From Kutzneria kofuensis (lineage in GTDB: Bacteria > Actinomycetota > Actinomycetes > Mycobacteriales > Pseudonocardiaceae), in NCBI RefSeq assembly GCF_014203355.1, contig NZ_JACHIR010000001.1, positions 3,412,038 through 3,476,037 on the forward strand: a DNA stretch of 64,000 nucleotides, read 5' to 3'. The notes below the pieces were generated by a model, which had not been told where the DNA came from, searched no databases, and saw nothing but the letters and a program-made list of their open reading frames with translations. The position numbers and the translations under genes are program-made. How positions within the stretch are numbered: position 1 is the first letter of the stretch; each line of letters begins with the position of its first letter. Shown in pieces: positions 14,369 through 22,135 of this stretch.

Positions 14369-17047
14369 ATGACCAGCGCTTATGCCGACCTCATCGATGA
14401 ACTGCAGCAGGACGTCACCATCCCCATCCAGCCACCGATGGACGACCTTGCCCCCGGCACCCGCGCAGTGATCTACCTGCGCGTGTCCTCGACCGGGCAG
14501 GTCCGAACCGACTACAACCCGGAAGGCATCTCCATCCCGGCCCAACGGGAAGCGTGCCTTCGCAAGGCGCGCGAACTGGGCGTCACGGTCATCGACGAGT
14601 ACGTCGAACCCGGACGCTCGGGAACGGAGATGACCAAACGCGAAGCATTCCAACAGATGCTCGCGCGGGTCCGCAGCCAGGGCGACGTCGACGTCATCAT
14701 CATCTACCAGCTCTCGCGCATGGCGCGGAACCGCTACGACGACGCGATCGTCATGGCAGACCTGCGCAAGCGCGGCGTCACCCTGGTCTCGGCCACCGAA
14801 GCCATCGACGACACCCCGGTCGGCCAGCTGATGCACGGCATCCTGGCCACGTTCAACGAGTACCAATCCCGCCAGTCCGGTGCCGACATCGCCTACAAGA
14901 TGGGCCAGAAGGCCCGCAACGGCGGCACCCTCGGCCGCGCGAAGCTCGGCTACCTCAACCACATCGACCACTCCGACGGCCGCGTGATCCGCACGATCAT
15001 CGTCGACCCCGACCGGGCGCACTTTGTACAGCTGGGTTTCGAGCTCTTCGCCACCGGCGACTACACGCAAGAAGAGCTGGCTGACGAGCTCTACGACCGC
15101 GGCCTACGCACCAGGGCCACCCGGCGACACCCCGCCAAGAAGGTCTCCGAGAACAAGATCTCGCAAATGCTGCGCGATCGCTACTACCTCGGATACGTCG
15201 AGTACGACGGCGAAGAAATCCAGGGGCGGCACGAGCCCCTCATCGACGAGGACCTCTTCGACACCGTCCAGGAGATCCTCGAATCTCGCATGACGGCACA
15301 AGAACGCCGTCGCGTCCACCACCACTACCTCAAGGGATCACTCTTCTGTGGACGCTGCCAACGCGACGGCATCAAGCGGCGGATGATCATCCAACGCACC
15401 ATCAACTCGAAGGGCGCCGAGTACCTGTACTTCTTCTGCCGCGGCCGGCAGAAGGGGCTGTGCCAAGCACCCCACGTCAACGTCACGCTCGTCGAGGACG
15501 CGGTTGAGCGCCACTACTCCGCGATTCGCTTCAGCCAGCCGTTCATCGCTGACATGCGCGACCAGATCGATGCCGTGCTCGGCGAGCAGGAAAAGGCCGC
15601 ACGGCTGCTGCGCAAGCAGATCACCGCACAGCTCAAGGAACTCGACACGAAGGAGGAGAACTTGATCGACCTCGCTGCCGACAGCACACTGCCTCGGACC
15701 AAGGTCAAGGAGAAGCTACGCGACATCGCCCGCGAACGCCGCCGGCTGGAGGAGCGCCTCGACACAGCCAACGCCGACCTCACCGACAGCGCCCAACTCG
15801 TCAACGCCGGCCTTGCCCTCCTCGAACAGCCCGACCAGCTGTACCGACGCTGCAACGACCAACAGCGACGCCTACTCAACCAGGCGATCTTCCACGCCCT
15901 CTACATCGAGGACGACAAGATCACAGACGGTGAGCTTCGTGAGCCCTTCGGCGAGCTCCACGCCATCCAAGATCAGCGGGCCGGAGCAACCGGCGCGGAG
16001 GGTGCAAGCAAAAGGACCACCCGCGATGCGGGTGGTCCTTGCACGCCTTCAGGCGTCGCGGTCCTACTTCGTGGCCTTCATTCAGGCACTTGTTCTAGTA
16101 AGACCTCTAAGGTGGAGCTGAGGGGAATCGAACCCCTGACCTTCTCGATGCGAACGAGACGCGCTACCAACTGTGCTACAGCCCCGTCGTACTTCCGCTG
16201 TCGCTTCCGTACGTGGAGAACTATAGCAGGGCCGGCGGGGTGGTTTTCACACCCCCCTGGTTCAGCCGGCGACGCGTCGGTAGCCGCGGCGGTGGGGCAG
16301 GTCGAGGTCGTCGAACGCGGGGTCTTCGTCGTCGATGTCGACGAGGGTGGTGCCGTTGCGGAGGGGCTGGGGCCGGTAGGGAGCGCGCGCGGGGGTGGAG
16401 CGGGGCGCGTCCTCGTACTCGGACAGCTCGGGTTCGGCGGGTTCGGGCGCGACCGGCTCGACGGACTCGACGACGGGGGCGGGCTCGGTGTAGTCGGCCT
16501 GCTCGTAGTCGGTCTGGTCGTACTCGGTCTCGACGAATTCGGCTTCGTCGGCGACGCGGCCGCGGATGCGGGCCTGTCGGCGCTCGCGCACGTCGGCTTC
16601 GATGCGCACCTGCCGGCGCAGGTAGACGAGGTAGCCGACGAGCAGGACGTCGACGCCGCCGTGGCCCCACCAGACGATGGGCATGACGAGCCCGGCGAAC
16701 AGGGCGCTGAGCACGGAGAGCACGAGCAGCAGCAGCACCATGCGCTGCCGGAACGCGTACTTGGCCCGTGCGGCGCTGGCGGCGGCTTCGGGGTCGTACC
16801 CGCCGCGTCCGGGCCGGTAGGGCCGGGACGTGTCCCGGTCGCCGCGGTAGTCGTCGTCCGTGATCGCTGTATCGGACTCGTCGACGATCATGTCGAACTC
16901 CTCCTCAACATCCTCGGGACCACCGCCGTGGACCACGCGGGCGGCCATCGCCGACTCGGAGGTCTTGGCCACCTCCTGGCGCTTGCGCGCGATCATCGGG
17001 ACCAGGACGACGAGCCATGCCACGACCAGGGCGACGATGATCAATGA
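14369..17047 (+). CDS. Large serine recombinase (integrase); frame runs through tRNA-Ala
   Basis: The catalytic domain has TRAVIYLRVSSTGQ (S40/S41), YQLSRMARNR and the long E helix. The Recombinase domain has GYLNHIDHS, FELFATGDYTQEELADELYDRG, ISQMLRDRYYLGYVEYDG and EPLIDEDLFDTV. A zinc ribbon (FCGRCQRD...YFFCRGRQKGLC) and a C-terminal coiled coil to about residue 540 follow. GGAGGTGTC precedes the ATG. No in-frame stop occurs where homologues end (~16.0 kb). The frame crosses a terminator, then the antisense of tRNA-Ala (VELRGIEPLTFSMRTRRATNCATAP), and stops only at 17047 inside sepX on the other strand. Integration of the element at this site is the likely cause. The functional protein probably ends near 16.0-16.2 kb. 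Confidence 0.85.
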   Translation: MTSAYADLIDELQQDVTIPIQPPMDDLAPGTRAVIYLRVSSTGQVRTDYNPEGISIPAQREACLRKARELGVTVIDEYVEPGRSGTEMTKREAFQQMLARVRSQGDVDVIIIYQLSRMARNRYDDAIVMADLRKRGVTLVSATEAIDDTPVGQLMHGILATFNEYQSRQSGADIAYKMGQKARNGGTLGRAKLGYLNHIDHSDGRVIRTIIVDPDRAHFVQLGFELFATGDYTQEELADELYDRGLRTRATRRHPAKKVSENKISQMLRDRYYLGYVEYDGEEIQGRHEPLIDEDLFDTVQEILESRMTAQERRRVHHHYLKGSLFCGRCQRDGIKRRMIIQRTINSKGAEYLYFFCRGRQKGLCQAPHVNVTLVEDAVERHYSAIRFSQPFIADMRDQIDAVLGEQEKAARLLRKQITAQLKELDTKEENLIDLAADSTLPRTKVKEKLRDIARERRRLEERLDTANADLTDSAQLVNAGLALLEQPDQLYRRCNDQQRRLLNQAIFHALYIEDDKITDGELREPFGELHAIQDQRAGATGAEGASKRTTRDAGGPCTPSGVAVLLRGLHSGTCSSKTSKVELRGIEPLTFSMRTRRATNCATAPSYFRCRFRTWRTIAGPAGWFSHPPGSAGDASVAAAVGQVEVVERGVFVVDVDEGGAVAEGLGPVGSARGGGAGRVLVLGQLGFGGFGRDRLDGLDDGGGLGVVGLLVVGLVVLGLDEFGFVGDAAADAGLSALAHVGFDAHLPAQVDEVADEQDVDAAVAPPDDGHDEPGEQGAEHGEHEQQQHHALPERVLGPCGAGGGFGVVPAASGPVGPGRVPVAAVVVVRDRCIGLVDDHVELLLNILGTTAVDHAGGHRRLGGLGHLLALARDHRDQDDEPCHDQGDDDQ
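16012..16040 (-). terminator. Terminator of tRNA-Ala, inside recombinase frame
   Basis: A 13-bp perfect stem (AAGGACCACCCGC 16012-16024 with GCGGGTGGTCCTT 16028-16040) and GAT loop. On the minus strand it is followed by TTTT, about 70 nt after the tRNA 3' end. Outer GTGCAAG/CTTGCAC extend the symmetry. It overlaps the 3' part of the plus-strand recombinase frame. Confidence 0.7.
16113..16185 (-). tRNA. tRNA-Ala (CGC)
   Basis: Full cloverleaf on the minus strand: acceptor GGGGCTG/CAGCTCC with the G3-U70 pair that identifies alanine tRNAs, D arm with AGTTGGTA, anticodon stem TCTCG/CGAGA with loop TTCGCAT giving anticodon CGC, and T arm with GGTTCGATTCC. CC but not CCA is encoded after A73. The recombinase gene of the element abuts its 3' side, so the gene is the probable attachment site. 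Confidence 0.95.
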
Positions 17048-17056
17048 GCTGGGCAC
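16262..17056 (-). CDS. sepX: SepX/GlpR divisome membrane protein (gephyrin-like receptor)
   Basis: 264 residues. The GTG at 17056 is preferred because GGGGGAGG sits 8 nt upstream and the family starts MPSSLI. The N-terminal TM helix (LIIVALVVAWLVVLVP), IARKRQEVAKTSESAMAARVV, an acidic linker, two further TM helices (about residues 108-150) and a long acidic disordered tail are characteristic of SepX of Streptomyces and GlpR of Corynebacterium. These anchor cell-division proteins and bind the gephyrin-like Glp, whose gene lies two positions upstream in the same operon. Intact despite the element inserted at the adjacent tRNA; the antisense part of the recombinase frame overlaps it. Confidence 0.88.
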   Translation of the reverse strand: MPSSLIIVALVVAWLVVLVPMIARKRQEVAKTSESAMAARVVHGGGPEDVEEEFDMIVDESDTAITDDDYRGDRDTSRPYRPGRGGYDPEAAASAARAKYAFRQRMVLLLLVLSVLSALFAGLVMPIVWWGHGGVDVLLVGYLVYLRRQVRIEADVRERRQARIRGRVADEAEFVETEYDQTDYEQADYTEPAPVVESVEPVAPEPAEPELSEYEDAPRSTPARAPYRPQPLRNGTTLVDIDDEDPAFDDLDLPHRRGYRRVAG

Positions 17057-17201
17057 GTTCGTCACCTCCCCCGTCAGTTCGATGGGCGTGCGCTGACCGC
17101 AGACGCCACGTTAGTCACAACAGTCACACGTGTCTCCGAGGCGCGCCGGGGATACACCGTTCCGCAAGTGTGGCGAAAAGCGCACTATCGGGTGAACTCG
17201 A

Positions 17202-17870
17202 TTACCCGTGCTGGGCGCGTCCGGCTGCGACCAAACGGTCTACCAGGCCGTCGGTGACCTCTTCGGCCGTCAGGGCGAAGCAGATGTGGTCCCGCCAGCC
17301 GCCGGCCACGTCCAGATAGCGGCGGAACAGGCCCTCCTCGCGGAACCCGAGCTTGGTGAGCACCCGGATGCTGGGGGTGTTCTCGGGCCGCACGGTGGCC
17401 TCGATGCGGTGGAGTGCCGCGTGACGGAAGCAGTGGTCGACGACGAGCGCGGTGGCGGCGGTGGCCACGCCCCCGCCGGTGACCTCGCTGTCCACCCAGT
17501 AGCCGACCCAGGCGGAGCGCAGCGATCCCCGCAGCACATTGCCGACGGTGACCTGGCCGGCCAGCACGCCGTCGACCAGGATCATGAACGGCAGGGTCTG
17601 CCCGCGCCGGGCCAGGCCGCGCAACGCCGACCACTGGCTGGGCCAGGCCAGCACGCCGTTGCGCTCCTCCCAGCTGCCGGGCGCGGTCGGCTCCCAGTTC
17701 TCCAGGTGCGAGCGCTCCCGGATGCGGATACGGGACCAGGCGCCGGCGTCGAACAGCCGGGGCGGGCGCAGCTCGACCACGCCGGCGGCCACGGTCAGCG
17801 GGCCGAGGCGCACCGGCCAGCCCGGGTGCCGACCGCCGCCGAACTCGGCGATCTCCACGGGCTCACCCAC
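17202..17870 (-). CDS. RimJ/RimL-type GNAT N-acetyltransferase
   Basis: 222 residues, GNAT fold. VVELRPPRLFDAGAWSRIR begins the domain; GQVTVGNVLRGSLRSAWVGYWVDSEVTGGGVATAATALVVDHCF contains the acetyl-CoA-binding loop (normally Q/RxxGxG/A, here VTGGGVA); and RIEATVRPENTPSIRVLTKLGFREEG is the typical RimJ C-terminal signature. Members acetylate protein N termini such as that of ribosomal protein S5. It overlaps the glp gene by 8 bp and precedes sepX, an order conserved in actinobacteria. The substrate here is not known. Confidence 0.85.
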   Translation of the reverse strand: MGEPVEIAEFGGGRHPGWPVRLGPLTVAAGVVELRPPRLFDAGAWSRIRIRERSHLENWEPTAPGSWEERNGVLAWPSQWSALRGLARRGQTLPFMILVDGVLAGQVTVGNVLRGSLRSAWVGYWVDSEVTGGGVATAATALVVDHCFRHAALHRIEATVRPENTPSIRVLTKLGFREEGLFRRYLDVAGGWRDHICFALTAEEVTDGLVDRLVAAGRAQHG

Positions 17871-19086
17871 GCTGGGCGAGGAAGCACACCTGGATCTCCT
17901 CCCCGACGCCGACGTCGGTGACGTCCTCGTCGACCACGGCCAGGCAGTTGGCCTCCGCGAGCGACGCCAGCAGGTGCGAGCCGGACGTGCCCAGCGGTTG
18001 CAGCAGGAAGTCGTCGGTGCCGCTGTCGCGCAGCAGCTGCCCGCGCAGGAAGCCGCGCCGGCCCTTGGTGGACGTCAGCGGCGACAGCAGCCGAGCGGTG
18101 ACCATCCGCCGGTACGGGTTGGCCTTGCCGAGGGCGGTCCGGATGAGCGGCCGGACGAACACCTCGAACACCACCAGCGCGCTCATCGGATTGCTGGGCA
18201 GCAGGAACGTCGGCACGGAGTCCGGCCCGAGCCGGCCGAAGCCCTGCGCGGAGCCGGGGTGCATGGCGACCCGGGTGGTGTCCAGCTCACCGAGGTCGGC
18301 CAGCGCCGTCCGCACCTCGTCGCCGCCGGTGCCGCCGACCCCGCCGGCGATCACGACGATCTCGGACAGCAGCAGCCGGCCCTCCACGACCTCGCGCAGC
18401 CGCCGCGGGTCGCCGGGCACGATGCCGACCCGCGACACCTCGGCCCCGGCGTCCCGGGCGGCGGCGGCCAGCGCGTACGAGTTGACGTCGTAGACCTGGC
18501 CGGGGCCGGGTGTGCGGTCGATGTCGACCAGCTCGTCACCGACGCAGATGATCGACACCCGCGGCTTGGGGTGCACCAGCACCTTGTCCCGGCCCACGGC
18601 GGCCAGCAGGCCGACCTGGGCGGAGCCGATGGTGGTGCCACTGCGCACGGCGACGTCGCCGGTCTGCACGTCCTCGCCGGTGCGCCGGACGAACGCCGCC
18701 GACGGCACCGACATGTTCACGGTCACCTTGGCCGGGTGGCCGTCGGTGTAGCCGAGCGGGACCACGGCGTCGGCCAGGGTCGGCAGCGGCGCCCCGGTGG
18801 CCACCCGGACCGCCTGCCCCGGCTGCAGCCGGCGGGGCTGCCGGGAGCCGGCGGCGATCTCCCCGACCACCGGCAGCGCGACCGGGCTGTCGTTGGCCGG
18901 CTGCACGTCGACGCTGCGCACCGCGTAGCCGTCCACGGCGGCCTGGTCGAAGCCGGGCAGGGCGCGTTCGGCCACGACCTCCTCGGCACACAGCAGGCCC
19001 TGTGCCTCGGAGATCGCCACCCGAACGGGCGAGGGCCGGACCGCGGCCCCGAGTACCCGGGTGAGCTGCTCGTCTACTGACCTCAT
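17863..19086 (-). CDS. glp: Gephyrin-like Glp / MoeA-family molybdotransferase
   Basis: 407 residues from ATG 19086 (MRSVDEQLTRVLGAAV), the family start; longer in-frame starts are antisense to galU. MoeA domains are in order: LPGFDQAAVDGYAVRS (molybdopterin-binding motif), VRVATGAPLPTLADAVVP, a MogA-like domain with SIICVGDELVDIDRTPGPGQVYDVNSYALAAA and IVVIAGGVGGTGGDEV, LPSNPMSALVVFEVFVRP, and the C-terminal beta domain. GGVGGTGGDE replaces the GGxSxGDxD of true MoeA enzymes, as expected of the Glp paralogues that act with SepX/GlpR in division. It sits 10 bp after galU and overlaps the GNAT gene. Confidence 0.85.
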   Translation of the reverse strand: MRSVDEQLTRVLGAAVRPSPVRVAISEAQGLLCAEEVVAERALPGFDQAAVDGYAVRSVDVQPANDSPVALPVVGEIAAGSRQPRRLQPGQAVRVATGAPLPTLADAVVPLGYTDGHPAKVTVNMSVPSAAFVRRTGEDVQTGDVAVRSGTTIGSAQVGLLAAVGRDKVLVHPKPRVSIICVGDELVDIDRTPGPGQVYDVNSYALAAAARDAGAEVSRVGIVPGDPRRLREVVEGRLLLSEIVVIAGGVGGTGGDEVRTALADLGELDTTRVAMHPGSAQGFGRLGPDSVPTFLLPSNPMSALVVFEVFVRPLIRTALGKANPYRRMVTARLLSPLTSTKGRRGFLRGQLLRDSGTDDFLLQPLGTSGSHLLASLAEANCLAVVDEDVTDVGVGEEIQVCFLAQRG

Positions 19087-19096
19087 CGTCGTCCGC

Positions 19097-19987
19097 TCAA
19101 GCCTTCCCGATTCGACCCTCCAGCCAGTTGCGCAGGTCAGCGCCATACTCCGGGTGGTCGAGGGCGAAGTCCACCGCGGCACGCAGGAAACCACCCGGGT
19201 TTCCCAGGTCGTGCCGGCCGCCACGATGGACCACGACGTGCACGGGGTGACCTTCGTTGATCAGCATCGCGATGGCGTCGGTGATCTGCAACTCGCCGCC
19301 CGCGCCGGGGGTGATGCGCTTGATCGCGTCGAAGATCGCCCGGTCGAGCAGGTAGCGGCCGGCGGCGGCGAAGGTGGACGGGGCGTCCTCGGCCTTGGGC
19401 TTCTCCACCATGCCGACGACCTGCTTGACGTCGTCGTCGCCGGTGTCGCGGACGTCGAACACGCCGTAGGCGGAGATCTCCTCGCGCGGGATGTCGAACG
19501 CGCACAGCACGGTGCCGCCCAGCTTGGCCCGCACCTCGGCCATCTTGGTCAGCACGCCGGTGGGCAGCACGAGGTCGTCGGGCAGCAGCACGGCGACGGC
19601 GTCGTCGGAGCCGTCGAGGTTGCCCTCGGCGCAGCCGATGGCGTGGCCGAGGCCGAGCGGCTTGTCCTGGATGGCGGTCTCCACCGACAGCAGCCTGGTG
19701 GCGCGCTGCACCTTGGCCAGCAGCTCGGTCTTGCCGCGGGCCTCCAGCGTCTCCTCCAGCTCGGGCTGCGGCCGGAAGTAGTTGGCGACGGCGTCCTTGC
19801 CGGGCGAGGTGACGATGACGAGCTTCGTGGCGCCCGCCTGCGCGGCCTCCGTAGCCACCAGCTCGATGCCGGGTGTGTCCACCACGGGCAGCAGTTCCTT
19901 GGGGACGGCCTTGGTCGTCGGCAGGAAGCGGGTGCCCAGGCCGGCAGCGGGCACGATGGCCGTGTGGAAGGCGCTTGGCGAGCTCAT
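19097..19987 (-). CDS. galU: UTP-glucose-1-phosphate uridylyltransferase
   Basis: 296 residues, full length. Makes UDP-glucose from UTP and glucose 1-phosphate. AIVPAAGLGTRFLPTTKAVPKELLPV is the nucleotide-binding signature; LGLGHAIGCAE, VLLPDDLV (metal and nucleotide site) and GMVEKPKAEDAPS follow, with GGELQITDAIAML and RHDLGNPGGFLRA in the C-terminal part. It heads the galU-glp-GNAT-sepX operon and is divergent from the cyclo-ligase gene with only 38 bp between start codons. UDP-glucose also feeds the GalT step encoded at 33 kb. Confidence 0.95.
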   Translation of the reverse strand: MSSPSAFHTAIVPAAGLGTRFLPTTKAVPKELLPVVDTPGIELVATEAAQAGATKLVIVTSPGKDAVANYFRPQPELEETLEARGKTELLAKVQRATRLLSVETAIQDKPLGLGHAIGCAEGNLDGSDDAVAVLLPDDLVLPTGVLTKMAEVRAKLGGTVLCAFDIPREEISAYGVFDVRDTGDDDVKQVVGMVEKPKAEDAPSTFAAAGRYLLDRAIFDAIKRITPGAGGELQITDAIAMLINEGHPVHVVVHRGGRHDLGNPGGFLRAAVDFALDHPEYGADLRNWLEGRIGKA

Positions 19988-20025
19988 GGACGAAAAGACT
20001 ATCCGTCACTCTGCGAGGTGGGATC

Positions 20026-20601
20026 GTGACACCGACGGGCCGCGACCCCGAGAAGGATTCCTGGCGGAAACGCCTGGTCAAGGCCCGGGCCGAGTTGTCA
20101 AGCGAGGTTCGGGAGGCGGAGGCGCAAGCGCTTGCCGAGGCGGTGCCGGCGGTGGGCTGGCCGGCCTCGACGGTGTGCGCGTACGTGCCGGTCGGCACCG
20201 AGCCCGGTTCGCTGGCGCTGCTGGACGCCCTGCGTGCGGCCGGCCGGCGGGTGCTGCTGCCGATCGTCACCGGCAAGGAGCCGCTGGACTGGGGCGTCTA
20301 CTTCGGTCCGGACAGTCTCGTGCCCGGTCCGTTCGGCCTCCGCGAGCCGGCGGGGCTGAGGTTGGGACGGGGCGCGGTGGCCAACGCGGACGCGGTGCTG
20401 ATACCGGCGCTGGCGGTGGACCGTCGGGGTGTGCGGCTGGGCCGCGGCGCCGGGCATTACGACCGGTCCCTGGTCGGCGTGACCGCCCCGCGCATCGCCG
20501 TCGTCCGCGCGGAGGAGTTCGTCGACCGCCTGCCGGCGGAGCCCCATGACGTGCTGATGACGGCGGTACTCACCCCATCGGGTGGTTTTGTGCGACTGTG
20601 A
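20026..20601 (+). CDS. 5-formyltetrahydrofolate cyclo-ligase
   Basis: 191 residues from GTG 20026, with GAGGTGG 5-8 nt upstream. Converts 5-formyl-THF to 5,10-methenyl-THF with ATP. The N-terminal basic helix DSWRKRLVKARAEL, VCAYVPVGTEPGSLALLDALRAAGRRVLLPIV, the PVGTEP motif and RRGVRLGRGAGHYDRSL (substrate-phosphate site) define the family. Divergent from galU, a pairing common in actinobacteria. The C terminus VLTPSGGFVRL is typical. Confidence 0.92.
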   Translation: MTPTGRDPEKDSWRKRLVKARAELSSEVREAEAQALAEAVPAVGWPASTVCAYVPVGTEPGSLALLDALRAAGRRVLLPIVTGKEPLDWGVYFGPDSLVPGPFGLREPAGLRLGRGAVANADAVLIPALAVDRRGVRLGRGAGHYDRSLVGVTAPRIAVVRAEEFVDRLPAEPHDVLMTAVLTPSGGFVRL

Positions 20602-20702
20602 CGATTCCCCTTGCTGTTTGCATGGTCACGCCGTCGTGGCGCATCATCGTCTTGGCACTCTCCGCTCCCGAGTGCCAAAACTGACTGCCCGCGGAGGAAC
20701 CC

Positions 20703-21020
20703 GTGCCGACCTACCAGTACGCGTGCACCGCATGTGGACACCGCTTCGACGCGGTCCAGTCCTTCAGCGACAGCGCGCTGTCCGAGTGCCCCGAGTGCGG
20801 CGGCAAGCTGCGCAAGCTGTTCGGCTCCGTGGGCGTGGTCTTCAAGGGCAGCGGCTTCTACCGCACCGACAGCCGCAACGGCTCCACCGCGTCGTCGCCG
20901 GCCGCCAGCAGCTCGGAGTCGAAGTCCGAGACCAAGAGCGAGACCAAGTCGGAGTCGAAGCCGGCCGCGGCGAAGGCGGAGAGTAGCTCATCCGCGCCGG
21001 CGAAGGCCGCCGTCAGCTGA
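20703..21020 (+). CDS. FmdB-family zinc-ribbon protein
   Basis: 105 residues, GTG start. PTYQYACTACGHRFDAVQSFSD...CPECGGKLRKLFGSVGVVFKGSGFYRTD is the FmdB regulatory-protein zinc ribbon, with four cysteines (C8, C11, C30, C33) as Zn ligands. A Ser/Lys/Glu-rich low-complexity tail follows from residue ~60. Family function is poorly defined; members were first seen as regulators next to formamidase/amidase genes. It follows the cyclo-ligase and is closed by a strong stem-loop. Confidence 0.85.
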   Translation: MPTYQYACTACGHRFDAVQSFSDSALSECPECGGKLRKLFGSVGVVFKGSGFYRTDSRNGSTASSPAASSSESKSETKSETKSESKPAAAKAESSSSAPAKAAVS

Positions 21021-21032
21021 GTTGTCCACAGG

Positions 21033-21071
21033 GAACACCGGTTGTCCACAGGTCGTGGACAACCGGTGTTC
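21033..21071 (+). terminator. Strong stem-loop after fmdB, with DnaA-box-like sequence
   Basis: A 17-bp perfect stem (GAACACCGGTTGTCCAC 21033-21049 with GTGGACAACCGGTGTTC 21055-21071) and a 5-nt loop lie 12 bp after the fmdB stop. TTGTCCACA, the form of the actinobacterial DnaA box, occurs at 21022-21030 and 21042-21050, with an inverted 8/9 match in the other arm. Confidence 0.65.
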
Positions 21072-21102
21072 TTGCTGTTCACGGCCCCCTAGCGTGGATC
21101 GC

Positions 21103-21726
21103 ATGGGCGCCAAGCGCACGACTCGACTCCGCCGCCTGCTGACCACGTCCAGCTGGGCGCGCACCATCCTGTTCCGCCGCGCCGCGGCCGCGCTGCTGGC
21201 CGTGCTCGCCGTCGCGCTGGCCGCGGCGACGATGCTGCACGGCCGCGAGAACACCGTCCCCGCGCTGGTCGCGGCGCGGGACGTGCCGGCGGGAGCCACG
21301 CTGACCCGTGACGACGTGCGAATACGCGACCTGCCGGCGGCCTGTGCGCCGGCGGGGACGCTGCGCGACGTCGGAACGGCGGTCGGGCGGGTGCTGACCG
21401 GGGCGGCGAGAGCCGGCGAGCCGATCACCGACGTGCGGCTGGTCGGCCCGGAGAACACGCTGCTGGCCACGGGCAATCCGGACGCCGTCGCGGTGCCGGT
21501 GCGGCTGACCGACGCGGCCGTGGCCGACCTGCTGCGGCCGGGCAGCCGGGTGGACGTGGTCGGCGATCCGGCGGTGCTGGCGAACGACGCCGTTGTGGTG
21601 GCGGTGCGACCGAGCGAGGGTGCGTCGGCGAAGGGCCGGCTCGTGGTCGTGGCGCTGCCCCGGCAGGCCGCGGCCAAGGTGGCGGCCGCGTCATTGGCGC
21701 AATCGGTCACCGTTACTCTGCGCTGA
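21103..21726 (+). CDS. SAF-domain / CpaB-like membrane-anchored protein
   Basis: 207 residues (ATG 21103; an in-frame GTG lies 9 bp earlier). One N-terminal TM helix (AAALLAVLAVALAAATML) is followed by an SAF domain: VPALVAARDVPAGATLTRDDVRIRDLP and GRVLTGAARAGEPITDVRLVG. The C-terminal part, VAVPVRLTDAAVADLLRPGSRVDVVGD, matches CpaB/RcpC-type Flp pilus assembly proteins. In actinobacteria the gene often stands beside mscL without other pilus genes, as here, so a true pilus role is doubtful; an extracytoplasmic envelope role is inferred. Confidence 0.8.
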   Translation: MGAKRTTRLRRLLTTSSWARTILFRRAAAALLAVLAVALAAATMLHGRENTVPALVAARDVPAGATLTRDDVRIRDLPAACAPAGTLRDVGTAVGRVLTGAARAGEPITDVRLVGPENTLLATGNPDAVAVPVRLTDAAVADLLRPGSRVDVVGDPAVLANDAVVVAVRPSEGASAKGRLVVVALPRQAAAKVAAASLAQSVTVTLR

Positions 21727-21751
21727 TCGTTCGTCCCACCGAGGAGTCGCC

Positions 21752-22135
21752 ATGCTGAAGGGTTTCCGGGACTTCCTGTTCCGCGGCAACATCGTCGACC
21801 TGGCCGTCGCCGTCGTCATCGGCACCGCCTTCACCGCGCTGGTCACGGCGCTCGGCAACGCCTTCATCAACCCGCTGGTGAAGGCCATCACCGGCGGCAA
21901 GATCGGCGGCACGTTCACCGTGGTCGGCGTGACCTTCGACTACGGTCTGTTTATCACGGCGGTGATCAACTTCGTCATCATCGCCGCAGTGGTCTACTTC
22001 CTGGTCGTGGTGCCGGTGCAGCGCATCACCAACCGGTTCAAGAAGCAGGAGGAGGAGAAGCCCTCCGCGCCGACCGACATCGAGCTGCTCACCGAGATCC
22101 GCGACCTGCTGCGGGCCCAGCAGGGCCAGCGCTAG
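21752..22135 (+). CDS. mscL: Large-conductance mechanosensitive channel
   Basis: 127 residues, GAGGAG upstream of the ATG. LKGFRDFLFRGNIVDLAVAVVIGTAFTALVTALGNAFINPLV is the N-terminal amphipathic helix plus the pore helix M1. A periplasmic loop follows, then M2 (FINAVINFVIIAAVVYFLVVVPV-like segment) and the cytoplasmic ITNRFKKQEEE helix and C-terminal bundle. Opens on hypo-osmotic shock to release solutes. Full length and apparently intact. Confidence 0.95.
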   Translation: MLKGFRDFLFRGNIVDLAVAVVIGTAFTALVTALGNAFINPLVKAITGGKIGGTFTVVGVTFDYGLFITAVINFVIIAAVVYFLVVVPVQRITNRFKKQEEEKPSAPTDIELLTEIRDLLRAQQGQR

